Of a DNA stretch of 64,000 nt, positions 24,855-37,626 are shown in pieces (the stretch's first letter is position 1; each line of letters starts with the position of its first letter). The notes under the pieces are model-generated. The model had not been told where the DNA came from. It saw nothing but the letters and a program-made list of their open reading frames with translations, and ran no database searches. The position numbers were made by a program, and so were the translations under genes. Source of the DNA: Perilla frutescens (Eukaryota; Streptophyta; Magnoliopsida; Lamiales; Lamiaceae); assembly GCA_026008535.1 (NCBI GenBank), contig BRKX01000012.1, positions 26,255,848 through 26,319,847 on the forward strand, read 5' to 3'.

Positions 24855-25102
24855 ACATATATGAATATATGATAGCTAGATAATAAATAAATAAGCACCG
24901 CCCGCGGCGGTCCTCACTATTCCATGTTCTTCATATGTTGAAAAATTATACATGGAATCTTTTGTGCACCCTCTTTTCAACTTTCATGATATAAAAAAAA
25001 AATCTTTTTTGTTTGAGGGTCTATATGTTCTGCTCTTATAGTCTTATTCCATAGTAATGTTTCTTGTATAAATTCCATGTCGGGTGGGTGTGAACTGCAT
25101 TT

Positions 25103-25707
25103 TGTTAGTATAGTTAATTAATTAATTAATTAAATATCTAATTAAAATAGATATTAATTATGTTAGTTAATTAAATGGAAGAGTGAAAAGGTGAGTGAGG
25201 ATTGGGCGAATGGTTGCAACCGTTCAGACGTAACCGCTTGAATCGAATTGGTGCGAAAGCTCTAGGCCGATCAGACGCAATGATTCACCAGTTGCAACTC
25301 TTGGCTCGAATCGACACAACCATTCAGCCTTAGAAGCGAACCGTTACACTGTTTGAAGCCAATTGGTGCACCACTTCACCACAACTCTTCACCTACTATA
25401 AATAAGACCACAAGTCCTTCATTTTCATTAACTAATTCACAATCCGAAATCTTCTCTTCTACCCTAGTAATCGATTGAGAATCTCGATTATTATTTTGTT
25501 CGTTGTAACATAGTTTTGTAAAAGTGCAACAAAACTTTGTTGAAAGTCATTTTATCTTGGAGACGATTGCTATAGTCCGTTTGTATTTAATATACGGTGC
25601 AATTTTGTCTTGCGGAGAAAGAGTATAACTCTTGACTCGACTTTAATTATCCTACCCGTTACTCTGTCCAAATTACTTCAAAGTTTAATCCAGCTATATA
25701 CCCAACA
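25103..25707 (+). repeat. 5' LTR of element E
   Basis: 605 bp beginning TGTTAGTATAG and ending CCCAACA. U3 opens with a TTAA-rich tract. TATAAATA at 25397-25404 is the likely promoter core. Downstream lies an imperfect hairpin, aatcgattgagaatctcgatt. AATTTTGTCTTGCG (25601-25614) is complementary, allowing one G-U pair, to the leader just outside the LTR. Confidence 0.95.
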
Positions 25708-25743
25708 ATCGCAAGACGAAATTTTTGTGATTACTCTTTAAAG
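25708..25743 (+). other. Very short leader of element E, no tRNA primer site
   Basis: Only 36 bp separate the LTR end from the gag ATG. The usual TGGTATCAGAG is absent. Instead the leader opens ATCGCAAGACGAAATT, whose CGCAAGACGAAATT (25710-25723) is the reverse complement of an LTR segment. See the finding on self-complementarity. Confidence 0.7.
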
Positions 25744-28700
25744 ATGGCTACCATTATTGCTGATGTTCAAGGTGAAAGGCCGGCAAAATTCACCGGTGAA
25801 GATTTCAAAAGATGACAGCAAAAAATGCTATTCTACTTGACCACTCTTGGTCTTGTCCGCTTCCTCAAAGAAGATGCTCCTATTGTTGAGGAAACCGATA
25901 ACGACACTCAACGACGAACTGCTCTTGATGCTTGGCACCACAGTGAGTTTTTGTGTCGTAATTATATTCTTAATGCTTTGGAAGACTCTCTCTACTCCGT
26001 CTATTCTGAATGTACAATTGCTAAGGCGCTGTGGGAATCTCTTGATAAAAAATACAAGACCAAAGATGCCGGTATGAAAAAGTTCATAGTCGGTCAGTTC
26101 TTGGATTTCAAGATGGAGGATTCTCGAACTGTCCTCAATCAAGTTCGAGAAATTCAGTTGATTCTGCATGATATTCATGCCGAAGGAATGTCTGTTAGTG
26201 AATCATTCCAAGTGGTAGCTATCATTGAGAAATTGCCACCACAGTGGAGAGATTTCAAAAACTATCTCAAGCATAAACGCAAAGAGATGGGACTTGAAGA
26301 TATCATTGTGAGACTTCGCATCAAGGAAGACAATCGGAAATCCGAGGGGAAAATCGATAAGCCGACTTTTGTGGCAAAAGCAAATCTGGCCGAAGCTCAT
26401 CCTAAAAAGAGGAAGTTTGTGAGCAAAAAGGCGGATGCCAGGAATGCGAAGAAAGCCAAAAGGTTGAAGGGAAACTGCTTCAATTGCGACAAACCAGGTC
26501 ACATGGCAAAAGAGTGCAAAGCTCCAAAGAAAGCCAAGAAATCCGAGGCAAATTTGACCGAGAATCGATTTGTCCCAATAGACATGTCAGAGTTGAGTCT
26601 ATCTGCTGTTGTGTTTGAAGCAAATCTAGTTGACAATCCAAAGGAATGGTGGATTGACACAGGAGCCACCCGTCATATATGCTCCGACAAAGAGATGTTC
26701 TCATCTTATACACCTTTGAATGGTCGAAAACTATTCATGGGTAATTCCGCTACCTCCGATATCGTTGGAATAGGGAAGATTGTATTGAAAATGACATCTG
26801 GAAAGGAGCTAACCCTTGTAGATGTATTGCATGCCCCAGACATCCGCAAGAACCTGATTTCCGGCTCTCTACTAAGTAAAGCTGGATTTAGACTAGTTTT
26901 CGAAGCAGACAAATTTGTATTGACCAAATGTGGTCTATTTATTGGGAAGGGTTACCTAAATGAGGGACTCTTCAAGCTAAATGTAATGACTGTCCACCGA
27001 GACGTCAAACCAATCAATAAAGTTGCAGTTTCTTCTTACTTGGTTGAGTGTTCTAATTTATGGCATGCTAGGTTAGGACATGTAAATTTAAATTCATTAC
27101 GAAGATTGGTTAATTTAAATTTACTTCCTCGAATGGAATTTAATTCACAAAAAAAATGTGAAATTTGTGTTGAAGCAAAAATGACAAAAGCTCCTTTTCA
27201 TTCAGTGGAAAGAAGTTCTATACCTCTAGAACTTATACATACCGATCTATGTGATCTTAAGTTTGTACAAACTAGAGGTGGTAAAAATTACTTCATCACA
27301 TTTATAGATGATTGCACAAGGTATTGCTATGTATATCTTTTGAAAAGAAAAGATGAGGCAATAAAAGCTTTTAAAAGATATAAAATAGAAGTTGAAAATC
27401 AACTCAATGTAAAAATAAAAGCAATACGAAATGATCAAGGAGGAGAATATGTAGCACCATTTGAAGAAATATGCTTAGAAAATGGCATAATTCATCAAAC
27501 CACTGCTCCTTATTCACCTCAATCAAATGAAATTGCGGAACGAAAGAACCGGACTCTTAAAGAGATGATGAATGCCATGTTGATAAGTTCTGGCTTACCT
27601 CAGAATTTGTAGGGGAAGCCATCTTATCAGCTAATCATATCTTAAATAAATTGCCTCATAAGAAACTGGATAAGACCTCATATGAGTTATGGAAAGGTAG
27701 AAAATCTTCTTATAAATACACTAAAGTGTGGGGGTGTCTAGCAAAGGTAGAAGTACCTAAACCTAAGCAAATAAAGGTAGGTCCAAAAACTATAGACTGC
27801 ATTTTCATAGGATATGCAAACAATAGTAGTGCATTTCATTTTCTTGTGCACAAATCAGAAATTTCTGATATAAATGAAGGAATATTATAGAATCAAGAAA
27901 TGCAATTTTCTTTGAATCTATCTTTTCTAAGAAGGTTAGAAATGAAACAAATTCAACCAAAAGAAACCATGAATCTACGAATGATTCTCCCATAGTTGAG
28001 GAAGAACTAAGACGCAGTAAAAGGGCTAGGATAACAAAATCTTTTGGTCCAGATTTTCTAATCTATGCATTAGAAGATGATGAACCAAGGACTATCAAAG
28101 AAGCATTATTTAGTCCTGAAGCTCCATTATGGAAAGAAGCTATCAATGCAGAAATTGAATCGATCATGCAAAACCACACTTGGGAAGTCGTTGATCTTCC
28201 AAAAGGTTGTAAGCCTTTAGGATGCAAGTGGATTTTAAAAAGAAAATATAAAGCTGATGGTTCAATTAATAAATATAAAGCTTGTTTGGTTGCCAAAGGG
28301 TACAAACAACAAGAGGGCTATGATTATTTTGATACTTATTCTCCAGTCACGAGGATTACTTCCATTAGAGTACTCATTGCTATTGCTGCATTGCATAACC
28401 TTGAGATACATCAAATGGATGTAAAAACTGCATTCCTAAATGGTGAATTAGAAGATGAAATTTATATGGATCAACCAGAAGGTTTCATCTCTAAAGGTCA
28501 AGAAAACAAGGTCTGCAGGCTTGTGAAATCTTTGTATGGACTTAAACAAGCTCCATTACAATGGCATGAGAAATTTGATAAAACAATGTTATCAAATGGA
28601 TTCAAAATAAATGAGGGTGATAAGTGTGTCTACATTAAAAATACCCCCAATGAATATGTACTTGTCTGTCTTTATGTAGATGACATGTTGATCATGGGAA

Positions 28701-29686
28701 ATAATAAGAACGTGATCACGAATACAAAGAATATGTTAAAAAGAAAATTTGACATGAAAGATATGAGTCTAGCTGACATTATCCTAGGGATAAAAATCTC
28801 TAGAACAAATGAAGGAATTATCTTATCACAATCTCATTATGTAGAAAATGTGCTTAAGAAATTCGAAGCTTTTGATCTACCTCCAGCTGCAACTCCTGTC
28901 GATATGAGTTTGCATTTAGCTAAAAATAGAGGAGAACCCATATCACAACTCAAATATGCAAGGATCATTAGAAGTTTAATGTATCTTAAAAATTGTATTC
29001 ATCCTGATATTGCATATTCAGTGAGTAAGCTAAGTAGATTTACGAGCAATCGCCGTAAAGACCATTGGACTGCATTAACAAGAGTGTTAAAATATTTAAA
29101 ACATACCATACACCACGGTTTAACATATACAAGATATCCAGCTGTTATTGAAGGATACAGTGATACAAATTGGATATCTGATATGCAAGACTCAAAATCT
29201 ACTAGTGGTTTTGTCTTCACCATTGAAGGTGGAGCAGTAGCATGAAAATCTTCTAAACAAACGTGCATAGCTAGATCTACAATGGAATCAGAATTCATTG
29301 CATTAGACAAAGCTTGTGAAGAAGCTGAATGGCTTAGAACATTCTTAGAAGATATTCTTTGTTGGGAAAAACCAGTGCCTCCTATAATGATACATTGCGA
29401 CAGTATGTCTGCAATTGGAAGAGCACAAAGCAGCATGTATAATGGTACATCTCGTCATATACGAAGACGACATAATACCATTAGACAAATGATTTCAAAT
29501 GGAATCATTTATATTGGATATGTAAAGTCAATAGAAAATATAGCAGATCCGTTTACTAAAGGTATTAATAGAGATCTACTATATAGTGACGTAAAGGGAA
29601 TGGGCTTGAAAAGCCACATAAACAAAAATGTTCATAGCGGTAACTCAACCATACCAATTGGAGATCCCAAGAAGATGGTTCAATGA
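25744..29686 (+). pseudogene. gag-pol polyprotein of copia element E (3 stops, 2 frameshifts)
   Basis: Start chosen at MATIIADVQGERPAKFTGED, the first Met after the leader. Order: copia gag (UBN2 type); zinc knuckle CFNCDKPGHMAKEC (26476-26517, complete); protease WWIDTGATRHIC; pre-integrase WHARLGHVNL; integrase core (LIHTDLCDLK, FIDDCTRYCYVYL); reverse transcriptase with LYVDDMLIMGN (28673-28684); RNase H ending NIADPFTKGI. Breaks: TGA at 25813 where the family has Trp; TAG plus a missing base at about 27610; a second missing base near 27887; TGA at 29243 in place of the RNase H Trp. Frames run 1, 0, 2 across the two indels. All domains are otherwise present and near normal length. Confidence 0.95.
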
Positions 29687-30160
29687 GATAATTAAGTTAT
29701 GAAAGTTTACACTACGATACTTGGAATATTTACACTAAGAAACTCATTCTAGGCACTACACCAAGTATGACTGCTAGGATGTGGTCAGGATAAACCTTAA
29801 AGGTTTTTAATGATTCCTATACCGAGTAAAAGGTGGGGTAATGGCAGTTACTCTTAAATAGGAGATCACCTATATAAGTGAGAAGTGGGGCCGCTTCAAA
29901 AAGAATCACTTATGAAACAAGATACGGTCCAATGCCAAAATGGATAAAATGTGAGAACAAAACATTAATAGAATTGTTATTGTGTTAGTATTATTGTTTG
30001 GTTTACATTTAAAGTTGACCAGTTCAAGACATCGCGTTCACTAAACAACGAGTAAATCCGATAATACTATACTAAAGGAAGGTTCAAAGCCGGAAGCTAC
30101 CTATCCCTAAGCAATAATAATTTGTCGAGATTCTTATACTTTGCATTTTCAAATATCTCT
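29687..30160 (+). other. Non-coding 3' segment of element E
   Basis: About 470 bp between the gag-pol stop and the polypurine tract, with no supportable frame. Confidence 0.75.
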
Positions 30161-30172
30161 TTTGTGGGGGAT
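30161..30172 (+). other. Polypurine tract of element E
   Basis: tttgtgggggat directly before the 3' LTR start TGTTAG. Confidence 0.8.
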
Positions 30173-30776
30173 TGTTAGTATAGTTAATTAATTAATTAAT
30201 TAAATATCTAATTAAAAGAGATATTAATTATGTTAGTTAATTAAATAGAAGAGTGAAATGGTAAGTGAGGATTGGGCGAATGGTTGCAACCGTTCGGACG
30301 TAACCGCTCGAATCGAATTGGTGTGAAAGCTCTAGGCCGATCGGATGCAATGATTCACCAGTTGCAACTCTTGGCTCGAATCGACACAACCATTCAGCCT
30401 TGGAAGCGAACCGTTGCACTGTTTGGAGCCAATTGGTGCACCACTTCACCACAACTCTTCACCTACTATAAATAAGACCACAAGTCCTTCATTTTCATTA
30501 ACTAATTCACAATCCGAAATCTTCTCTTCTACCCTAGTAATCGATTGAGAATCTCGATTATTGTTTTGTTCGTTGTAACATAGTTTTGTAAAAGTGCAAC
30601 AAAACTTTGTTGAAAGTCGTTTTATCTTGGAGACGATTGTTATAGTCCGTTTGCATTTAATATACGGTGCAATTTCGTCTTGTGGAGAAAGAATATAACT
30701 CTTGACTCGACTTTAATTATCCTACCCGTTACTCTGCCCAAATTATTTCAAAGTTTAATCCAGCTATATTCCAACA
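30173..30776 (+). repeat. 3' LTR of element E
   Basis: 604-bp partner of the 5' LTR, same ends and same TATAAATA core. Its U5 segment reads AATTTCGTCTTGTG where the 5' copy reads AATTTTGTCTTGCG. Confidence 0.95.
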
Positions 30777-31749
30777 CATTTCACCCTTGTGCTGATTTCA
30801 GTTTCTATAAAAGAGGTATACGAAGACGAACGAATTTTGACAATATTTTTAAATATATTTTTTGGGTTTTAATATTAACTAGAACATCATGCTATGCAGG
30901 CTAAGAAATTTAAATAATATATATGATAACACTTTTAAGATGATTACATATATTAATAAATGTCACTTCATGTAGTGATGGTAGGAGAGAGAAAACATCC
31001 CGCTAGAAGTAGAACCCAAAAAAAGGTCACATCAGCTACAATAAAGAAGCGAATGGAAAAAGTATGGCTGCATTGCCTCCTCCGGGAAAAAAAAATTACG
31101 AAGAAGAAAAGTCAATTGTTGCTGCTCATGTATTTAAATGTATAGATGTAATTATGTATTTCAATTTCAATATAACAACTTCACAATTAAATTATGTTAT
31201 ATGTTTTTCGATCCCTAAATAATAAAAAGTAAAATAATTTAGATAAGAATACAAGATTATTATTGAATATAAAAACTTACATATTTTATATATTATGATA
31301 TTTGTATCTATGAAGTAAACCATAAGAATATGGTAATTAAAGAATGTACTACCTAATGAGATATTGAATGTTCAGTCTTTTTATTTGTTTTGGATGTAAA
31401 ACTTTAATCATACATACATCGATAAATATATAATTTTGTGGCATAACGCTTATGCCTTTATTACAGTTACTCGAATTAAAATTTCAAAAATATATTCTTC
31501 ATACTATTTTTATGAATGAGTATAATTTATATCATAAAAAGGACAAAAAAAAGTAGAAGAGTGTTCTTCAACTCCAACCCTATAAATTTGATGTGTTTTA
31601 AAATTATGGAGTTTTACTCCATGTCTCATTCCACGTTTAAAAAAATCATAATGGAATAGAAACAAATCTTATTTAAAAATAAATAATTATTCCAAAAAAA
31701 AATCTAAATTGAAATGAGATGCGTAGTAGGACATCAATTATGAATTATA

Positions 31750-31777
31750 GCACGCACCGCGGCGCGGGTGATTCTAA
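31750..31777 (+). other. Possible Helitron 3' end
   Basis: A GC-rich stretch that can fold (caccgcggcgcgggtg) is followed a few bases later by CTAA and then T, the layout of a Helitron terminus. No matching 5' TC end was located. Confidence 0.35.
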
Positions 31778-32257
31778 TATATATGAAAACTAAAATGACC
31801 AATCGTGTGATACATGGATAAGATAGATAAATTTATTATTAGTTTTGTTAGAAATTATAAGTATTAATAAAATTAAAATGAAATATACATTCACACTAAA
31901 ATCTATATAAGGAATTTCTAAAGTCTACAATCTTTAAGATCAAATACTTACCAAATTATAAATGTGTCACTGAAAATGAGTTTGGATTCCGATTTTGATC
32001 CGTTTGACAAAATTTTGACATGTAAATAGTCTTACACATTTTAAAATAAATAAATGAAACATTTTTATTCATTCTATAACATATAAAATTATGCTAACAA
32101 ATATACAACACCGTTGATAAAACTTTTATACTTATTTAAGTTAATTATTTACGAATGTGTCGATGCGCATTCACAAAAATAAATTAGTATGTATATATAT
32201 ATGTACATTACTTCCAAAAAAATATTAAAACGTAATTACGTAAATATAAATGGGCCA

Positions 32258-32425
32258 CACAGTAAAAAAAATGCCCTAATTAATATTAAATTTTCACTAT
32301 GGTTGATTTTACACACAGTAAAAAAATGCCCTAATTAATGTTAAATTTCCACTATGGTTGATTTTACACACAGTAAAAAATTGCTGCAAATTTCTATCCA
32401 TTGTCCTCTAAATCATTGCAATCAT
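32258..32425. repeat. 56-bp tandem repeat
   Basis: cacagtaaaaaaaatgccct with the following sequence through ggttgattttaca recurs at spacings of 56 and 55 bp, giving two full units and the start of a third. The following 32390-32450 holds a smaller duplication of the tttctatccattgtcc type. Confidence 0.85.
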
Positions 32426-33164
32426 TTCTATTCATTGTCCGCTAAATGCTGCAATATATATTTAATGGAACCCGAAAATTAGTCTTGCTAAGTTAGAAAG
32501 ATATCGCATACAATATTTATCAAAATTTTGATTAAAATTAATTTGCATATTATATAACTCATTATTCGGATACTATATTTATAATTTATATAATCAGAAA
32601 TATCATTTAGGCAGGAATATCATCATTATTTTTTTCTAGTTATTTGTACAAATTTTTGTGTGTATAAAAAGTATATATGTTTTAGTATGTGAGATCTAAA
32701 TATATTTGGAAAAATATGTGTAAATGTGTGCATACTAACACCATTAATTTTTCCATTCATGGAATGATCTATACAGTTGGATTTTTAACATAGAGCTATT
32801 TGAGCAAAATTAAAAAAGTTATTAAAACAAAATTACTACATCAGATTTTTGTGTTGGTGTCGGAGTTCAGCATGCAACACATTTTTTAAATTAGCATGAC
32901 ATTAAGAGGAATATCAATTTATTAATACAATAAATAAATTATCGCAAACTTGGTGCACTGAATTATTAGGTCAGACGAGTCAAGTTTTAATCAAATTCAC
33001 GAGTTGACCCGTTTCATTAAAAAAAAAATTATTAGAAAAAAGTATCACCTGTAACACTGATAAGTATCACTCAAACGTAAACAAATATCACTTGTATTGT
33101 TAAAAGTTTCAGGTTTGTTACTTATCTTGAATGAGTTTATTTGATTCAAATTAGAGTTTATTCC

Positions 33165-33360
33165 ACTATAATTAATGTTTAGAGTTTAGGGGTTTATGGT
33201 TTAGAGTTTTTTTGGGGGGTTTTAGATTTTTTTTAGTTTTTTTTTTTGGGGGGGGGGGGGGGAGGGGGTGTTTTTAGGTTTTTTTTTATAGTTTTCTTAG
33301 GAGTTTATTTTGTGTTTTTAGAGTTTTTTTGGAGGATTTTAGGGGTTTATTTTGTGTTTG
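33165..33360. repeat. G/T-rich low-complexity block with a 15-G run
   Basis: Irregular ggtttagagttttt-type units resemble degenerate plant telomere sequence. They are followed by a T run, fifteen consecutive G (33248-33262), an A and five more G. No gene. Confidence 0.7.
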
Positions 33361-36233
33361 TTAAAGTTTATTAATTTCATTTTAGAATATAAATTCATAT
33401 TCATTTCAAATAAATTAAATTCATTCACTTTAATTTTAGGGTTCACCAATTTTATTTTAGGGTATAAAATTTTTGAGAACAAAATAAATAAATAAACTAA
33501 ATATTAAAAAAATTAAAAAATCAAAAAAAGATTAGAAAATCAACAGCAGAAAAGACAAAAAAAAAAAAAAAGACAAGCGAGTGGCGCCCACGCACCTGTC
33601 TGATGGGCATCGCACGAGAGCCTCCAACACCGAAAACCAGCCCATAAATTATATTACAAATGTTCACATAAGGGGACACACGAAACTAATTAATATGTGA
33701 TATATAATATATAAAATAAAATTTATTACAATGAAAAAATTAATATTTATGTCCTAAAATTTAGAAAAAGAAAAATCACATTTACATACTTTTTAAAAAT
33801 TTAAACGTATAAAATATTTCCGGCCCAAGGAACTAGGTGTGAAACTCTGGCACACCAGATCACCTGTTTCATTTCCTATTACATTTTCTGTTCCAAGCCT
33901 TCATTTAAAAAAAATAATTACTTTTTAATTTTTAATTTATTATGATTTTATTTAATTAAAATTTTCCCTTTAGGGTTCATCCATTCTCAATTAGGGTATA
34001 TTAATATTTTTTAAAAAAATATTCTAATTATACAACACCAAATAGAATAGGAATTGCAACAGAGGTCTGATCCGAAACTCTGGTACTGTACTAAAACAAA
34101 AATGCATGCACTGTTCAAACCTTTGAGTCAACCTGCCCAAATTGCATGTCCATGCATCTGAGTGAACAGTGTTTCGATAACCACATGCCCATTTTCAATA
34201 CATCATAGTCTATATTTTTATTTTTATTTTTGAACTTTTAGTTGTTGCTTTCAAGAAAAAGTTAGTATATAAATTGCTTCTACTTTTTATTGATTCTGTT
34301 GTACTAAATATGCATATAAATCAAATATGCACTGCTCTAGAAAAATAATCGCGGTCCAAAATTTGCCACGTTAGTTTCATGATCGAATGAAAATTGCCTT
34401 TTGGATACCTAGGTGAAAACTGCTTTTGCAGGCATAGAGTTGATTGACTGAAGCATATTTGATTTGAACAAGGCCTAACAACAAAGAAAAGATTGAAATT
34501 GAGTATATTTCAATAAGATCATTTTTTATTTGTCTAAAATCAGCCAGAAAATTTTGAAACTAAGTATATTCATTTTTTACAAATTCAAAATTTGAACGTG
34601 GCATTTCATTACTTTTTTAATTTGAACATTAAGATTTCGTTCATTCTTGATTATTATATTATACATTATTATGCAAAAGTGAAGATAAGAACTATAAACC
34701 AACTCTAATATTTGTAATTTATTTGGAATTGGTTTTTCAGATATAGGGAAGAGCGGAGGTGGTCTCTCACATTATTAGAAAATTTATTGTATTGTTTGAT
34801 TTGTATTTTCAATGTTTTATTTGTATTTTCAATAATTTTATGTTTAGTAAAGTTATTATCTAATTTTATTAAATGTCATTTTAATTTGATGTAGCAATAT
34901 GAATTTCCCAACAGTTTTTAGCGACATCCTTGGAGCACTTTCTGGCTTCACTTTGCGTCAAATTTTGCATTTGAGAGAAGCCCTAAAGGCTCTAACGCTA
35001 ATTTTGCATAAAATTTACGTGTATGATAACACGTCGGTATTATATCAATTGCAATCACGTGTTATATATTGTTATTTGTTACATAATTTTAATAAGTTAC
35101 TTTTAACTTGAATTTTTTTGTAGGACATGAGATATATTTTCAACAAATTATTACTTTATATAGATGTTATGTTGTCAACCTTCAAGGCCTTCATCCCAAT
35201 GAGAATGAACATGTATATATTTATGCTATATAAAGTATATAGGAATAGGATTGTCAATGAGAAAAGTTTGAAAAAATATTTTTGTAATTTTTCTATTGGA
35301 TGTTTAAGTACTCATAAAATTCAAGTAGCATAATTCATAATCGATATCCCTAATTCCCTATCATTGAGCTTAACAAACTCCTCAAATTTCAAATCGGGTT
35401 CCAATTTTTCAAGTCAATATTCAAAATCGGTAAATGCTAGCATTGATCCCATCTATTTAATTCACACCCGGTTTCAATTATTCATATTATATATATGAAT
35501 CAATCTTAATTAGCTCTATTATATTTGAATTTTGATATAAACCACTAACCAATGAATGCATGCGTCATCATTTCATTGTTATCGTTACGTAGATGATGAC
35601 AAATTCGACGACGTTAACACAATTGAGAACAAAATAAATATATGAACTCAAAAAAATAATCACCATGTCATACACGCTTGGACTAATTCATTGAGACTAA
35701 TTTTTTTTTTATTTCGTAATTTGAAGAAGTAACATTTTGGTATTAATATTCGTAATCAAATATATTCATTTTCTTACTTTTTGGCCCATATGTGGCCAAC
35801 TTATAAGCGACCCCAATTATCTAAATCAAAGTTCAACCATGCATCGAGAGGGAAAAGAACCAAGTGTGGTTTTTAGTTTTTACAAATGAACTCAAAAGTG
35901 GCACACTTAGTTATATCCACTATTTATAAGATTTCGATCCATTAAAAAAGGAAAGTTAAAGAGAAGATTTAAGGTATGCGGTTTAATTTTTTTTTTCCTA
36001 ATACAATTTGTTCAATGGTATACTAATTAAGTTGATTTCATTAGAAGATTATTTTTCATGTCCTTTTTAATGTGATTTTCTGAAAATTCTAAGAGCTATA
36101 TCATTTTAAATTTTACATTGAATGAGTGTTTCGTATGAGATTGTTTTACGAGTTAAAATTCGTATAGTGAGTGCATCAACACATTGTAGATTAAGTCTTG
36201 CACAAACTTGTTCATTGTGGTATACTTCTCTTA

Positions 36234-37013
36234 CTAGATTTACTCACGCCCGTTGCGTGATTGTATATGAGGTGACATTATTTGATCAATATTTCTCTTT
36301 TGATTTGTGGAAGTAATTAATAACCTATCATAAGTACCATTGCGCACACGTTTAGTGTTTATACTAACATATTGTACTCAGTATTTAAAAAAGAATTGTC
36401 ATTTATGTGATGTAAATCCAATATATAAATTTAATGTTTTTACATTAAAATGTCAACAATACATGATTTCAAAAATTAATTATTCAAGATTTTAAATGAT
36501 TAATTATTAAAATTAATTAGTTAATTAATTTAAGAATTTCAGTCAATCATTGTAAAAACTTATAAAATATTTCATAACCAAATTCGGAATTAGTAATACA
36601 ATATTTTGCTTTGATTAAATTCAGAAAATAGCATATTATTTGAATTTATGTTATACATCTATGTTTTGTTAATATTTATTTTATAGGGTACAGTAATTGC
36701 ATACAAATATATTTCACACATTCATTTCTAAATTTATTCAAGAAAATCATAGGTTATATAAGAATATTTTGTTTAGGAGTTAAAAAATGCATAAGTGATT
36801 TTAGTTGTGAATTGGTTACATTGAAATTGAAATACATGATTATATTTATTATTTAGGAATTGTAAGACATTAGCCACAATAATTCATATTTTGGGCTTTT
36901 TTATATAATACTATGATTACTGATTTGACTCATTTTTGGTTTTTGGAGGGAAAACCTTTTTTTTTTTTTTTTTTTACTATTACTACTTTACTCTTTTATA
37001 TATAGAGTATAGA
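36234..37013 (-). mobile_element. Non-autonomous Helitron (candidate)
   Basis: Read on the minus strand it begins TCTATACTCTATATATAAAAG, a start very common in plant Helitrons. It ends with a hairpin CACGCAACGGGCGTG about ten bases before the terminal CTAG. The flanking bases are A before and T after, matching Helitron insertion between A and T. At 780 bp it encodes no Rep/helicase. No target duplication is expected. Confidence 0.6.
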
Positions 37014-37626
37014 TTGTGTATTTTTACCCAAACCAAACCTCAAAGTTTATTTTCAACATATGAAAAATTAGAATTTAAATTTTGAGTATGACCCTTCTTT
37101 ACCCCCCTATATCACGCTGCGCAATACCTTTTATCGGTTCTCTTTTTGTTTTTCATTTCCTGTGAAGTTCTATGTTAATTATCATGAACTGTGAATATTT
37201 TTAAATATATTGTGTCACGTGAAATTTTAATTCAAATAAAATGTAATAGTAGTACCAAAGTTAGCATAAAATTAGTCGACTTTTCAACTATCATTAATGG
37301 GATGTAAATATATTGGGGCAATTTTGTTAAAATAGATAAAATTAGTATGTACATTTATTTTAGTTCATAGAATTACACAACAAACATATAGAAATTGCAC
37401 GGCTAAAAAGTAAAGGCTATTTTAACTACATTATTTACTTCAAACACCACACATTATTTCTTCTTTTCTTTTCTTTTTAATAAATTGTTTTTTACCTAAA
37501 TCGTGCTAAAAAACCAATAAATAAGTAACAAAAAAAAAAATGAAAAGGAAAGATAAGAAACAGAAGCAGTGAAAGCCCTAGCGGCAACAAGAGAGTGAAA
37601 GAAGCCGTGAGTGAAAGAATAGCAAG
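37014..37626 (+). other. Upstream region of the RNase H-fold gene
   Basis: About 600 bp of AT-rich DNA expected to hold the promoter and 5' UTR of the gene starting at 37627. No clear TATA box can be singled out among many AT runs. Confidence 0.4.

Larger units (their letters stand above)
25103..30776 (+). mobile_element. Ty1/copia LTR retrotransposon E (TSD CATTT)
   Basis: A 5.7-kb plus-strand element with two ~605-bp LTRs (TGTTA...CAACA) and a perfect 5-bp duplication CATTT (25098-25102 and 30777-30781). The internal part has a 36-bp leader, one gag-pol frame in copia order, a non-coding 3' segment and a polypurine tract. The LTRs are very similar by eye, with scattered single-base differences, so the insertion is fairly young. 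The frame is broken by three nonsense codons and two 1-nt frameshifts. The usual primer-binding site complementary to initiator tRNA-Met is absent after the 5' LTR. Confidence 0.97.
30782..36233. other. AT-rich intergenic DNA between element E and the Helitron
   Basis: No gene supported. Short open frames (around 30.7, 34.9, 35.1 and 36.1 kb) have no family resemblance. The stretch holds a Helitron-like 3' end near 31750-31777, a 56-bp tandem repeat at 32258-32380, a T/G-rich low-complexity block at 33165-33360 and several poly-A/T runs. Confidence 0.6.

Noticed and set aside
24897..24917. GC-rich hairpin accgcccgcggcggt as a Helitron end
   Set aside because: No CTRR terminus at the expected distance on either strand.
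25708..25730. tRNA primer-binding site in element E
   Set aside because: A site for a tRNA 3' end should start TGG; ATCGCAAGACG does not, and no match to the anticodon-stem half of initiator tRNA-Met was apparent.
34899..35333. Two consecutive short plus-strand frames near 35 kb
   Set aside because: No family resemblance, strongly AT-biased composition and no splice logic joining them.
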